DNA of 64,000 nt from Methylobacterium sp. Leaf465 (lineage in GTDB: Bacteria; Pseudomonadota; Alphaproteobacteria; Rhizobiales; Beijerinckiaceae): positions 1 through 64,000 of the forward strand of contig NZ_LMRA01000011.1 in NCBI RefSeq assembly GCF_001424705.1, given 5' to 3'. Positions 1 to 7,793 of this stretch are shown in pieces. A program made the translations under genes and the position numbers. Position 1 is the first letter of the stretch. Each line of letters opens with the position of its first letter. The notes beneath the pieces are model-generated. The model searched no databases, was not told where the DNA came from, and was given only the letters and a program-made list of their open reading frames with translations.

Positions 1-360
1 GCGTGGGGCTGAAGCGCGCCCACCGCCACGTCGAGGCCGGCGACACTGGTCAAGCCGTTGTTACGGCCAATCCCGAAAAGATCCGAAGCGACATACATTA
101 GCAGTTTCCCAAACAAGGGTGCTCCAGCACCACAACGTGGGAAGCATGGGTCACCGTTCGAAAATTGCGAAAAGCAATGAGCCAATATTATAAGATGAAT
201 TAATATCCTATAATACAAGCATTAGGGTATTGCTGTTTGCATAAATTTAATATGCTATTTGCAGAAGAATTCATGCGATTTCATCCAGGCTTTTAAAGCG
301 TTTCATATCAAATGTGTGTCGCATTTAAGCAACGGAAGCAGGTGAAGTTTCGGTAACGTA
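1..360. other. Left edge: no gene seen, AT-rich
   Basis: Nothing convincing is coded here. A short plus-strand reading frame open from the window edge stops at 99-101 and could be the tail of a gene outside the window, but 32 residues do not allow recognition. From about 180 to 320 the sequence is strikingly AT-rich for this genome, with an imperfect inverted repeat (202-210 against 223-231), which suggests a control region or imported DNA next to the insertion element that follows. Confidence 0.5.
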
Positions 361-1207
361 TTCGGCTCCGGACCCATAAGTTTGGCTTGGCGGGCGTGCC
401 TGTGATTCCTTCGGGGTGAAGGAGGCGCCAAGGGCCGAGTTTTGATTGACGGAGGATCAGTTTGCGAAGATCGCTTCGCATCTGCCGATCGACACCCGGG
501 GCAAGGTGCGCGTCGATGACCGACGCGTGATCAGCAGGATCAGCGACGAGTTGAAGTCCGGCGGGCGTTAGACTGACACCCCGCGTGAGATGTACGGCCC
601 GAAAAAGACCCTGTACAATCACTTCGTGCGCGGGGCGGCCAAGGGGGTCTGGGGTGATCTCTTCAAGACCCAGACCCGGGCCGGTGGACCGCCCTCCCCG
701 GTGCTGATCGACTCCTCGGTCGTGAAGGCGAATCGCTGCGCCTCCGGTGTAAAAAAGGGGGGGGGGGGGGCCAAAGCCAAGCCATTGGCCGCTCGCGGGG
801 TGGACGCACGACCAAAATCCACGCCCTCACCGGCCGGTTCTGCCGCCCGCTCGCCTTCCTGTTGACGGGCGGACAGGTGGCCGACTGCAAGGCAGGAGCG
901 CAACTTTTGGAGCGCGCGTCAGCGTGCCGGATCATGTTGGCCGACAAGGGCTACGACAGCGACGCCATCCATCGACAGATCGAAGTGACGGGGGCGGCGC
1001 CCAACATCCCGCCCAAGTCCAACCGGCGATGGAAGCCGTGTTTCTCTCCCGTCCTGTACAAGGAACGCAACGCCATCAAGCGCATGTTCGGGCGCCTCAA
1101 GGACTTCCGCCGCATCGCCACACGATACGACCGGTCGGCTATCAACTACCTGACTGCCGTCTGCATCGCCGCTACCGTCAGCTTCTGATCATGAGTTTCG
1201 AGTCGAA
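361..1207 (+). mobile_element. Degenerate IS5-family insertion element
   Basis: The span covers a broken IS5-type (IS427-like) transposase and two poorly conserved ends. The left end near 361-378 and the reverse complement of the right end near 1191-1207 share a common core (ttcg-ctc), which I read as eroded terminal inverted repeats. No target-site duplication could be settled. The element looks immobile because its transposase has two in-frame stops and a frameshift. Confidence 0.6.
446..1188 (+). pseudogene. IS5-family transposase, broken
   Basis: Reading through the lesions gives a DDE transposase of the IS5 family. The N-terminal part carries EDQFAKIASHLP and YGPKKTLYNHFVRGAAKGVW. The middle has VLIDSSVVKA (first catalytic Asp region), then ALTGRFCRPLAFLLTGGQ, then LADKGYDSDAI (second Asp). 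The C-terminus has ERNAIKRMFGRLKDFRRIATRYD with the final Glu. Lesions seen: a TGA at 443-445 replacing an expected Trp near the start, a TAG at 569-571, and a reading-frame change at a run of six A and fourteen G (751-770). It cannot make a full enzyme as written. The homopolymer could also be a sequencing or assembly artefact. Confidence 0.85.
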
Positions 1208-1467
1208 CACTACCCTGATCTGGTCCAGAGTGTCGGGTTTCTATGACCGTAATCATCTGCCGGAGATAACCTCTTTCAGAAGAATCCCGACATACCCAAG
1301 CAAGGCTTCAATATGACGGATGGCGCCGCACCGGCCGTGCCAGCATTCGCACGGCTTGATTCGGCTTCAGTGTCTTCGAGGAGGAGCGCAGGGACGCCGA
1401 TGGCGAGCACAGATGGGCCCGCTGTTCAGGGTATCGCATCTTCACCGAATGATGGCGGACCAGGCAA

Positions 1468-1513
1468 CCGTCTGATAAGCGGCAGGCCGAAGGTTCAAGT
1501 CCTTCAACCGGCA
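1468..1513 (+). other. tRNA-like 3' half, possibly a tRNA-Ile-like remnant
   Basis: A T-arm is visible: stem gaagg (1489-1493), loop ttcaagt, stem ccttc (1501-1505), followed by a seven-base acceptor-like strand aaccggc and discriminator A. Upstream, ctgataa (1472-1478) sits as an anticodon loop with GAT and a weak four-pair stem. The matching 5' acceptor strand (gccggtt) and a D-arm are not found upstream, so this is not a complete tRNA. It may be a fragment left by integration or excision at a tRNA gene, or chance. Confidence 0.35.
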
Positions 1514-1523
1514 ACACTTTTTC

Positions 1524-1566
1524 GAGCCCGAGGTGAAACTTCCGTTTCCGGTTTCAGCTCGGGCTC
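1524..1566. other. Long hairpin (16-bp arms)
   Basis: Arms 1524-1539 and 1551-1566 are reverse complements with one mismatch and an 11-base loop. Neither side ends in a T-run, so this is not a classical Rho-independent terminator. It lies just after the tRNA-like fragment and may be part of a small mobile or REP-like unit. Confidence 0.55.
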
Positions 1567-2421
1567 AGAAAATGGCATCAGAGCCCGCCGCGCGTCGGTC
1601 CCATAATGGATGGGACCGACGCGTGCGATTCTGCCGAGAGAAACGGCGGGAATGCTGCCGCCGTGCTGTGGAAGAAGCCGTAGCCATGGCGATCACCGGG
1701 AGCCGGACGTGGCCTGATCGCCGCGACTCGGCGCGACGACGCGGCCAGGGACGACGGCGTCTTCGTCGGGCGGATCGACCGCGTGGAGATCGCTACGGGG
1801 CCAGCCCGGCTTTGGGCGGCGCATGGGATTCCCGCTGCACCACGGCACTGTCGGATGCGCGCTGAGCGGCCATGAGGCGACGAAGCAGGCTGTGGCGCAC
1901 CCTGGTGAAGGCGGCCTGAGCGATGTGGCTGAACACGCAGACGCCCCGCCATCCATGACGGCCGCTGGGATTCGCCGAGACCTCGCCTGCGATCAGGGGA
2001 AGTTCGAACGCAAAGGGAAGAGTCGGCCATGAACGCGCATGAGGGGATCGCGACCTGAGGGCGTTCGCAACGGTCGATCGGCTCATCGGCGCGCAGACGA
2101 GGCCGGTATTCCTGAGGGTCAGGACTTCCTGGCGGCCAGGTATTCCTGGCGGTCGCGCACCGGGGCGAAGGCCTTCTGCATGACCGGGGGCACGAACTTG
2201 GGCTCTCAACCGCTGGGCTGACGCGGAACGTGTCTGACTGGACGGACGACATCCAGAGGGGGCACTGGTCATCTCGGGCCGGGCGACCGGGATCGCTGCG
2301 AGAACCCCGTCCATCGCGCCCGGGAGGTGCTGCGGCGGAGGCCGAAGGGACAAGCGTTCTGCGCGAACATGCGGGCCTCTCGCGATGGCGCTTCTCGGGA
2401 GTAAACCTGGGCTCAGATCCG

Positions 2422-2456
2422 AAAAAGCCCCACGCGGCGGGTGCCGGCGGGGCTGA
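2422..2456 (-). terminator. Rho-independent terminator, minus strand
   Basis: On the minus strand a GC-rich hairpin with agcccc/ggggct at its base (2449-2454 and 2426-2431) runs straight into five T residues (the A-run at 2422-2426). It lies 27 bases past the stop of the small minus-strand frame at 2483-2722, which is the main reason to take that frame seriously. Confidence 0.65.
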
Positions 2457-2482
2457 GCAGGGTTCGGGCGCGTGAAGTGGCG

Positions 2483-2722
2483 TCACAGGCGGGTCTGCCG
2501 AATGCATCTCCTCAGCCCCGCGGCCCACGAAGCCGTATCCGGGATCACGAAGCGACGGGCCTCGACGCAGTCCGCGATATCGGGGCGGGTCCGGAGCACC
2601 CTGCGGATGCCCATCACGGCCACGCCCATGCCGACGGCGGCGCACGGAACGCGGCTCAAGGCTCGATGCGAAGGGGTGCCAGGATATCGGGAGAATGCGA
2701 CCGAGACACGAACCGCGGACAA
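2483..2722 (-). CDS. Small hypothetical protein
   Basis: An open frame of up to 79 residues with no recognised family. The last fifty residues look protein-like (RRVLRTRPDIADCVEARRF, then IPDTASWAAGLRRC), preceded by a short hydrophobic stretch (AAVGMGVAVMG). The first codon of the open frame is TTG. An internal ATG at the hydrophobic stretch would give about 48 residues. Support comes from the strong terminator just downstream on the same strand. It may equally be the surviving end of a decayed gene. Confidence 0.35.
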   Translation of the reverse strand: MSAVRVSVAFSRYPGTPSHRALSRVPCAAVGMGVAVMGIRRVLRTRPDIADCVEARRFVIPDTASWAAGLRRCIRQTRL

Positions 2723-2796
2723 GGCGCGCTTGGCTCGTCAGGCTTCCATCTCTCCCGCACCGGTCGACATGGCGCAGGAAGAACCGCGGAAAATAT

Positions 2797-2823
2797 CATG
2801 ATTTCAGTGCGTTAGAAATCATG
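2797..2823 (-). terminator. Terminator of tRNA-Leu
   Basis: The nine-base arms catgatttc (2797-2805) and gaaatcatg (2815-2823) form a hairpin directly after the tRNA 3' end on the minus strand, followed by atatttt. The position and T-rich tail fit an intrinsic terminator for the tRNA transcript. Confidence 0.6.
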
Positions 2824-2908
2824 TGGTGCCCAGGAAAGGACTCGAACCTTCACCTCTTGCAAGACTGGTACCTGAAACCAGCGCGTCTACCAATTCCGCC
2901 ACCTGGGC
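2824..2908 (-). tRNA. tRNA-Leu(CAG)
   Basis: Read on the minus strand, the gene starts gcccagg and ends with the paired cctgggc, discriminator A and an encoded CCA (2824-2826). The D-loop is GGAATTGGTAGACGCG type and the long variable arm is typical of class II leucine tRNAs. The anticodon loop ttcaggt gives CAG. The length of 85 bases is right for tRNA-Leu. It reads CUG codons, very common in this GC-rich genome. Confidence 0.95.
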
Positions 2909-3014
2909 TCGCCGGGGCCGCTTGCGGCGCCGACGCGGGTTTCGTTTAGGCGGGGCGGGGCCGGTCGTCAATCCGGATCGCAGCGGATTTTTCGGCCGGC
3001 CCGTCGATTGTGGT

Positions 3015-4430
3015 TCAGGCCTCGCGGCGCCACTCGCGGATGTCGACGAATCGGCCGGCCACGGCCGCCGCCGCTGCCATGGCGGGGGAGACGAGGTGGG
3101 TGCGGCCGCGGTGGCCCTGGCGGCCCTCGAAGTTGCGGTTCGAGGTCGAGGCGCAGCGTTCGTTCGGGCTCAGGCGGTCGGCGTTCATGCCGAGGCACAT
3201 GGAGCAGCCCGGCTCGCGCCAGTCGAAGCCGGCCGCCTTGAGGATGCGGTCGAGGCCCTCCGCCTCGGCCTGCTGCTTCACCAGGCCGGAGCCCGGCACC
3301 ACCATGGCGGAGACGTTGGCGTGGACCTTCCGGCCCTCCACCATCTGGGCCACCGCCCGCAGGTCCTCGATGCGGCCGTTGGTGCAGGAGCCGATGAAGA
3401 CCCGGTCGAGGGTGATGTCGGTGATCTTGGTGCCGGGGGTCAGGCCCATGTAGCTCAGGGCCTGCTCCTTCGACTGGCGCTTGTTCTCGTCCGCGATCCG
3501 CGACGGATCGGGCACGGCGCCGGAGATCGAGACCACGTCCTCGGGGCTGGTGCCCCAGCTGACGATGGGCGGCAGGTTGGCGGCGTCCAGGCGCACCTCG
3601 CGGTCGAAATGGGCGCCTTCGTCGGTGACGAGGCTCTCCCAGTAGGCCCTGGCGCGGGCGAAGGCCTCGCCCTGGGGCGCCTTCGGCCGGCCCTCGACAT
3701 AGGCGTAGGTGGTGGCGTCCGGCGCCACCAGGCCGGCGCGGGCGCCGCCCTCGATCGACATGTTGCAGATGGTCATCCGGCCCTCCATCGAGAGGGCGCG
3801 GATGGCCGAGCCGGCATACTCGATGACGTAGCCGGTGCCGCCGGCGGTGCCGATCTCGCCGATGATCGCCAGGATGATGTCCTTGGCCGTCACGCCCGGC
3901 GGCAGGGTGCCGTCGACGCTGACGCGCATGTTCTTCGCCTTCTTCTGCAGCAGCGTCTGGGTGGCGAGCACGTGCTCCACCTCCGAGGTGCCGATGCCGT
4001 GGGCGAGCGCCCCGAAGGCGCCGTGGGTCGAGGTGTGGCTGTCGCCGCAGACGATGGTCTGGCCCGGCAGGGTGAAGCCCTGCTCCGGCCCGATCACGTG
4101 GACGATGCCCTGGCGGCGGTCGAGGGCGTCGTAGAACTCGATGCCGAAGTCGCGCACGTTCTCGGCCAGCGCCTCGAGCTGGATGCGGCTCTCCGGATCT
4201 TCGATGCCGAAGCGGCGGTCGGAGGTCTGCACGTTGTGATCGACCACCGCGAGGGTCTTCTCGGGGTGGCGCACCCGGCGCCCGGCCACGCGCAGGCCCT
4301 CGAAGGCCTGGGGGCTGGTGACCTCGTGGACGAGGTGGCGGTCGATGTAGAGGAGCGTGGAGCCGTCGGGCTCGACATCGACGACGTGGTCGTCCCAGAT
4401 CTTGTCGTAGAGGGTGCGCGGCGCGGTCAT
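3015..4430 (-). CDS. leuC: 3-isopropylmalate dehydratase large subunit
   Basis: LeuC (471 residues) isomerises 2-isopropylmalate to 3-isopropylmalate in leucine synthesis, together with the small subunit LeuD, which is not in this window. The start [17 protein letters not shown] is the usual one. The 4Fe-4S ligands are visible as Cys in GSCTNGR and the pair in [28 protein letters not shown] and the C-terminal [10 protein letters not shown] and SPAMAAAAA blocks are canonical aconitase-family motifs. Length is normal. It stands alone between tRNA-Leu and a divergent dehydrogenase gene. A very long plus-strand frame lies over it but is only a GC-skewed shadow. Confidence 0.97.
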   Translation of the reverse strand: MTAPRTLYDKIWDDHVVDVEPDGSTLLYIDRHLVHEVTSPQAFEGLRVAGRRVRHPEKTLAVVDHNVQTSDRRFGIEDPESRIQLEALAENVRDFGIEFYDALDRRQGIVHVIGPEQGFTLPGQTIVCGDSHTSTHGAFGALAHGIGTSEVEHVLATQTLLQKKAKNMRVSVDGTLPPGVTAKDIILAIIGEIGTAGGTGYVIEYAGSAIRALSMEGRMTICNMSIEGGARAGLVAPDATTYAYVEGRPKAPQGEAFARARAYWESLVTDEGAHFDREVRLDAANLPPIVSWGTSPEDVVSISGAVPDPSRIADENKRQSKEQALSYMGLTPGTKITDITLDRVFIGSCTNGRIEDLRAVAQMVEGRKVHANVSAMVVPGSGLVKQQAEAEGLDRILKAAGFDWREPGCSMCLGMNADRLSPNERCASTSNRNFEGRQGHRGRTHLVSPAMAAAAAVAGRFVDIREWRREA

Positions 4431-4670
4431 GGCGTGGCTGTTCTGGTTGTTCGTCGGGAAACGGAGGTCGGTCTCCCTTTAGTAGTGTTCCAAGGCGTGC
4501 AGCGAAAGTGGGGGCCCGGCTGCGCCCGGCGGATGGCAGCCCGGAGGCGCCCGCATGGGGCGGCGCGCGGGCCGCCGAAGGTCACTGGACCGGTCCGGAC
4601 CCGCGGCCTAAAGCTGTCGGCGCGGAGCCGCCCAGGCTTCGACCGGATCCCGATCGTCGCCGAGCCCCCC

Positions 4671-5636
4671 ATGCCGCCCATCGACATCCTGATGCTCAAG
4701 GCGATGCATCCCGACGTCATGGATGCCGTCGCCGAGCGCTTCACCCTGCACCGGCTCGACACCGTCCCCGATCCGCAAGCCTTCCTGGCCGAGACCGGCC
4801 CGCGCATCCGCGGCCTCGCCACGGGGGCCCAGGCGCCGGTGGACCAAGCCCTGCTGGCGCGCCTGCCCGGCCTCGAGATCGTGGCGAGCTTCGGCGTCGG
4901 CTACGACACCATCGACACGGCGGCGGCGGCCGCCCAAGGCGTCGTCGTGACGAACACCCCGGACGTCCTCACCGACGAGGTGGCCGACCTCGCGCTGGGC
5001 CTGCTCCTGGCCACCGTGCGCCAGATCCCCCAGGCCGAGCGCCACCTGCGCGCCGGGCACTGGCCGCAGCGGACCTATCCGCTGACCCCGACCCTGCGCG
5101 GGCGCACCGTGGGCATCCTCGGCCTCGGGCGGATCGGTCGGGCCATCGCCCGGCGCCTGGAGGGCTTCGGCGTCGCCATCGCCTACCACGGCCGCCGGCC
5201 GCAGGCGGACGTCGCTTACGCCTACCACCCCACCCTGCGGGGCCTCGCCGAGGCCTCCGACGTTCTGATGGTGGTGGCGCCCGGCGGGCCGGAGACCAAC
5301 GGGATCGTCGATGCGGCGGTGCTGGAGGCGCTGGGGCCGCAGGGCCTCCTCGTCAACGTCGCCCGCGGCAGCCTCATCGACGAGGCGGCGCTGATCGGGG
5401 CCCTCCAGGCGGGCACCATCCTGGGGGCCGGCCTCGACGTCTTCGCCCGCGAGCCGCACGTGCCCCCCGAGCTCGTGGCCATGGACCACGTGGTGCTCCT
5501 GCCCCATGTGGGCTCGGCCTCGGTGGAGACCCGGGCGGCCATGGGCCGGCTCGTGGTGGACAACCTCGTCGCCTGGTTCGACGGACGCGGCCCCCTCACC
5601 CCGGTGCCGGAGACGCCCTGGACGGCCCAGGCATGA
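4671..5636 (+). CDS. D-2-hydroxyacid dehydrogenase (glyoxylate/hydroxypyruvate reductase type)
   Basis: A 321-residue NAD(P)-dependent dehydrogenase of the D-isomer-specific family. The nucleotide-binding site is GLGRIGRAIARRLEGFG, followed by YHGRR at the end of the second strand. The basic residues where NAD enzymes have Asp suggest NADPH. The catalytic triad is present: Arg in VNVARGSLIDE, Glu in DVFAREPHVP, His in LLPHVGSAS. Likely substrates are glyoxylate or hydroxypyruvate, which would fit one-carbon metabolism, but the substrate cannot be read from the sequence. ATG at 4671 was chosen because it begins the family's N-terminal strand; the open frame upstream runs antisense over leuC. 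Confidence 0.9.
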   Translation: MPPIDILMLKAMHPDVMDAVAERFTLHRLDTVPDPQAFLAETGPRIRGLATGAQAPVDQALLARLPGLEIVASFGVGYDTIDTAAAAAQGVVVTNTPDVLTDEVADLALGLLLATVRQIPQAERHLRAGHWPQRTYPLTPTLRGRTVGILGLGRIGRAIARRLEGFGVAIAYHGRRPQADVAYAYHPTLRGLAEASDVLMVVAPGGPETNGIVDAAVLEALGPQGLLVNVARGSLIDEAALIGALQAGTILGAGLDVFAREPHVPPELVAMDHVVLLPHVGSASVETRAAMGRLVVDNLVAWFDGRGPLTPVPETPWTAQA

Positions 5637-5677
5637 TCGGCCCAGAGAGGATCGACCGAGGCATGATCGGCGGAGGC

Positions 5678-6559
5678 ATGAGCCGCGCTTGCCGCATCGC
5701 CGCCCTGGCCCTGGCGCTGGCGACACCGGCCCTGGCGCAGGAGACCGCCCCGCCCCAGGAGGCGCCCGCATCGAGCGCCGCGCCGGCGCCCGCCGCGCCC
5801 GAAGTGCCCTTCGTCGAGACCCTGCCCCGCGACATCGCCGGGGTGCCGGGCACCTGGGACCTGTCGCGGGACGGCAGCACCCGGCGCTGCGTCCTGACCC
5901 TAGCGGGCGCGAGCGGTCCGGCCGGCCGGCGTCTGTCCTTCCCGGCCGGGTGCCGGCGGGCCCTGCCGATCCTCAACGGCGTTGCCGGCTGGCTCTTCAC
6001 CGACGGCAACCTGCGCCTGGTCGACAAGGACGTCCGGCCGGTGCTGCAGTTCAGCGCCCGGGTCGATGCCCGCAGCCTCGTGGCCGCCGCGGGCGACGAG
6101 CATTTCAGCCTGGTGCCGCTCCAGATCGTCGCGATGGTGCCGCCGACCGACGCGGTGCCCACCAGCCCCGGCGCCGGCTACGCCGGTGCCGGCTCTGCCG
6201 GTGCCGGCAGCGCCGCCCCGGACGCGCGCAGCGCCCCGGCGCCCGAGGCCGCGCCGGCGGGCGACGCCCCGGCCCCCGGCACCTACGCCCTCGACCGCTA
6301 CCGCGAACAGGACGTCTGCCGCATCGAGCTGACGCCCGGCACCGCGCCGGCGCCGGTGCGCATCCTCGACCATTGCCGCGACGGCGGCCTGACGGTGTTC
6401 GATCCGGTCTCCTGGCGCTTCGCCAACGGGCACCTCACCCTCAACGCCCGCCGCGGCCACATCGTGAACCTGGTCGCCACCGGGGACGGGCGCTGGCGCC
6501 GCGACCCGGAGGTCGGCACCACCTTCGTGCTGCGCCGGGTGGAGCCCGCCGCCCCGTGA
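5678..6559 (+). CDS. Secreted protein with two AprI/Inh-type domains
   Basis: About 293 residues, beginning with a clear signal peptide (MSRACRIAALALALATPALA) and a Pro/Ala-rich linker. Two regions match the fold pattern of the AprI/Inh metalloprotease-inhibitor family: roughly residues 55-145 (GTWDLSRDGSTRRCVLTL, with paired Cys) and 205-290 (GTYALDRYREQDVCRIEL and the second Cys in DHCRDGG). Each carries the two-cysteine beta-barrel pattern. They are separated by a repetitive Gly/Ala/Pro stretch. Predicted periplasmic, perhaps inhibiting or scaffolding proteases. Two in-frame ATGs upstream (5633, which overlaps the previous stop, and 5663) are possible starts. 5678 best fits the signal peptide, though its GGAGG is very close. 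Confidence 0.75.
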   Translation: MSRACRIAALALALATPALAQETAPPQEAPASSAAPAPAAPEVPFVETLPRDIAGVPGTWDLSRDGSTRRCVLTLAGASGPAGRRLSFPAGCRRALPILNGVAGWLFTDGNLRLVDKDVRPVLQFSARVDARSLVAAAGDEHFSLVPLQIVAMVPPTDAVPTSPGAGYAGAGSAGAGSAAPDARSAPAPEAAPAGDAPAPGTYALDRYREQDVCRIELTPGTAPAPVRILDHCRDGGLTVFDPVSWRFANGHLTLNARRGHIVNLVATGDGRWRRDPEVGTTFVLRRVEPAAP

Positions 6560-6611
6560 GCCCCCTCCCCTGAACCCCGAATCCAGTCCCTTGCCCCGCC
6601 GATCACCCCCG

Positions 6612-7409
6612 ATGCCGCTGACCGTCGCCGCCCTCTACCAGTTCGTCGCCCTGCCGGACGTCGCCACCCTGCAGGCGCCGCTCCAGGCCCTGTGCACGGA
6701 ACTCGGGATCACCGGCACCCTGCTGCTGGCACCGGAGGGCCTGAACGGCACGGTGGCGGGCCCGGACGCGGCCATCGACGCCTTCCTCGCCGCGCTGCGC
6801 GAAGGCCCGCTCTTCGGCGGCCGCCTCGCCGGCCTCGACGTCAAGCGCTCGCAGGCCGAAGCGCCGCCGTTCCGGCAGCTCAAGGTCCGGCTGAAGCGCG
6901 AGATCGTCACCTTCGACGACGGCGCCACCGACGCGGCCACGGGCGCTGGCACCCCCGTGGCGCCGGAGGCCTGGAACGCCCTTCTCGACACGCCCGGCCT
7001 GCTCCTGATCGACACCCGCAACGCCTTCGAGGTGGCGCTGGGCAGCTTCCCCGGCGCGGTCGATCCGGGCATCACCCGGTTCAGCGCCTTCCGCGCTTAT
7101 GTCGACGGCCTCGATCCGGCGGCGCATCCCCGCGTGGCGATGTTCTGCACCGGCGGCATCCGCTGCGAGAAGGCCGGGGCCTACATGCGCGCGAAGGGCT
7201 TTCCCGACGTGCGCCACCTCGAAGGCGGCATCCTGCGCTACCTGGAGACGGTGCCGGAGGCCGAGAACCGCTGGACGGGCGACTGCTTCGTGTTCGACGG
7301 CCGGATCGCCCTCGGCCCCGCCCTGGTGGAGCGGCCCGACCACGCGCCCGAGACGTTGATGTCCGAGCCCCGGATATCCGAGCCCCTGATCTCCGAGACG
7401 CCGCGATGA
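6612..7409 (+). CDS. trhO: tRNA uridine(34) hydroxylase, rhodanese-related
   Basis: A 265-residue member of the YceA/TrhO (UPF0176) family. It begins with the acylphosphatase-like N-terminal domain (LLLAPEGLNGTVAG) and continues with a rhodanese domain (LLIDTRNAFEVALGSFPGA) carrying the active loop MFCTGGIRCEKAGAYM with its catalytic Cys. The family oxygenates U34 of tRNAs in the first step of cmo5U-type wobble modification. ATG at 6612 is preferred over the upstream TTG at 6591. The C-terminus is slightly longer than usual and has three short repeats of an (I/M)SEP motif. The stop overlaps the slyX start by four bases, so the two are translated as a pair. Confidence 0.93.
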   Translation: MPLTVAALYQFVALPDVATLQAPLQALCTELGITGTLLLAPEGLNGTVAGPDAAIDAFLAALREGPLFGGRLAGLDVKRSQAEAPPFRQLKVRLKREIVTFDDGATDAATGAGTPVAPEAWNALLDTPGLLLIDTRNAFEVALGSFPGAVDPGITRFSAFRAYVDGLDPAAHPRVAMFCTGGIRCEKAGAYMRAKGFPDVRHLEGGILRYLETVPEAENRWTGDCFVFDGRIALGPALVERPDHAPETLMSEPRISEPLISETPR

Positions 7410-7615
7410 CCGATCTCTCCGCCCGCATCGACGCCCTGGAGATGCGCCTCACCGAGCAGGACGTGGTGATCGACGACCTCAACGCCACGATCACGGCCCA
7501 GTGGCGCCAGATCGACGCCCTCACCCGGCAGATGGCCAAGCTCGTGGAGGAGGTGGAGCAGGCCTCCCACCGCCCGGCCTCCGGCGCCCCGGAGCCGCCT
7601 CCACCGCATTATTGA
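7406..7615 (+). CDS. slyX: SlyX family protein
   Basis: A 69-residue SlyX protein: a coiled coil with the pattern ARIDALEMRLTEQDVVIDDL in the first half, then a basic helix and a proline-rich tail ending PPPPHY, which is the family hallmark. The biochemical role is unknown. ATGA overlap with trhO shows translational coupling. Its very small size and all-helical composition are normal for the family. Confidence 0.92.
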   Translation: MTDLSARIDALEMRLTEQDVVIDDLNATITAQWRQIDALTRQMAKLVEEVEQASHRPASGAPEPPPPHY

Positions 7616-7631
7616 CGGGACGGTCGCCGCG

Positions 7632-7768
7632 GGATCCCTCTCCCCCCCTGCGGGAGAGGGTGGCCCGCGAAGCGGGTCGGGAGAGGGGAGCGCTGTTTCC
7701 GGAGAGGTCGACCCCTCTCCCGCCTGCTCCGCAGGCACCCTCCCCCGCAGAGGGGGGAGGGATGATCC
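7632..7768. repeat. REP/BIME-like inverted repeat element
   Basis: Between slyX and the convergent aldehyde dehydrogenase gene lies a 135-bp element made of nested inverted repeats. The outer arms are ccctctcccccc and its complement, and inner palindromes occur around gcccgcgaagcgggt and gcctgctccgcaggc. This is the style of dispersed intergenic repeat common in GC-rich alphaproteobacteria. It can fold into a long cruciform or RNA hairpin and may also end transcription from both sides. No second copy was noticed in the window. Confidence 0.7.
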
Positions 7769-7793
7769 GCGATGCGCGACGGCCCGACGTCCC

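Larger units (their letters stand above)
1208..2421. other. Gene-poor stretch after the IS remnant
   Basis: About 1.2 kb with only incoherent GC-rich open frames on both strands. Their translations are rich in Arg, Pro, Ser and Ala and show no domain. The recognisable items are a tRNA-like fragment (1468-1513) and a long hairpin (1524-1566), listed separately. Probably decayed DNA beside a former insertion site. Confidence 0.5.

Noticed and set aside
1578..2645. 355-codon minus-strand frame
   Set aside because: Arg/Pro/Ser-rich throughout, no family motif and no ribosome site. It spans a terminator-like hairpin belonging to another small frame.
2823..4670. Long plus-strand open frame opposite leuC, running on into the dehydrogenase
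   Set aside because: The part over leuC is an antisense shadow with low-complexity translation. The real gene on the plus strand begins at ATG 4671.
7632..7768. CRISPR-like repeat
   Set aside because: The repeats are inverted and unequal, with no regular spacers and no cas genes.
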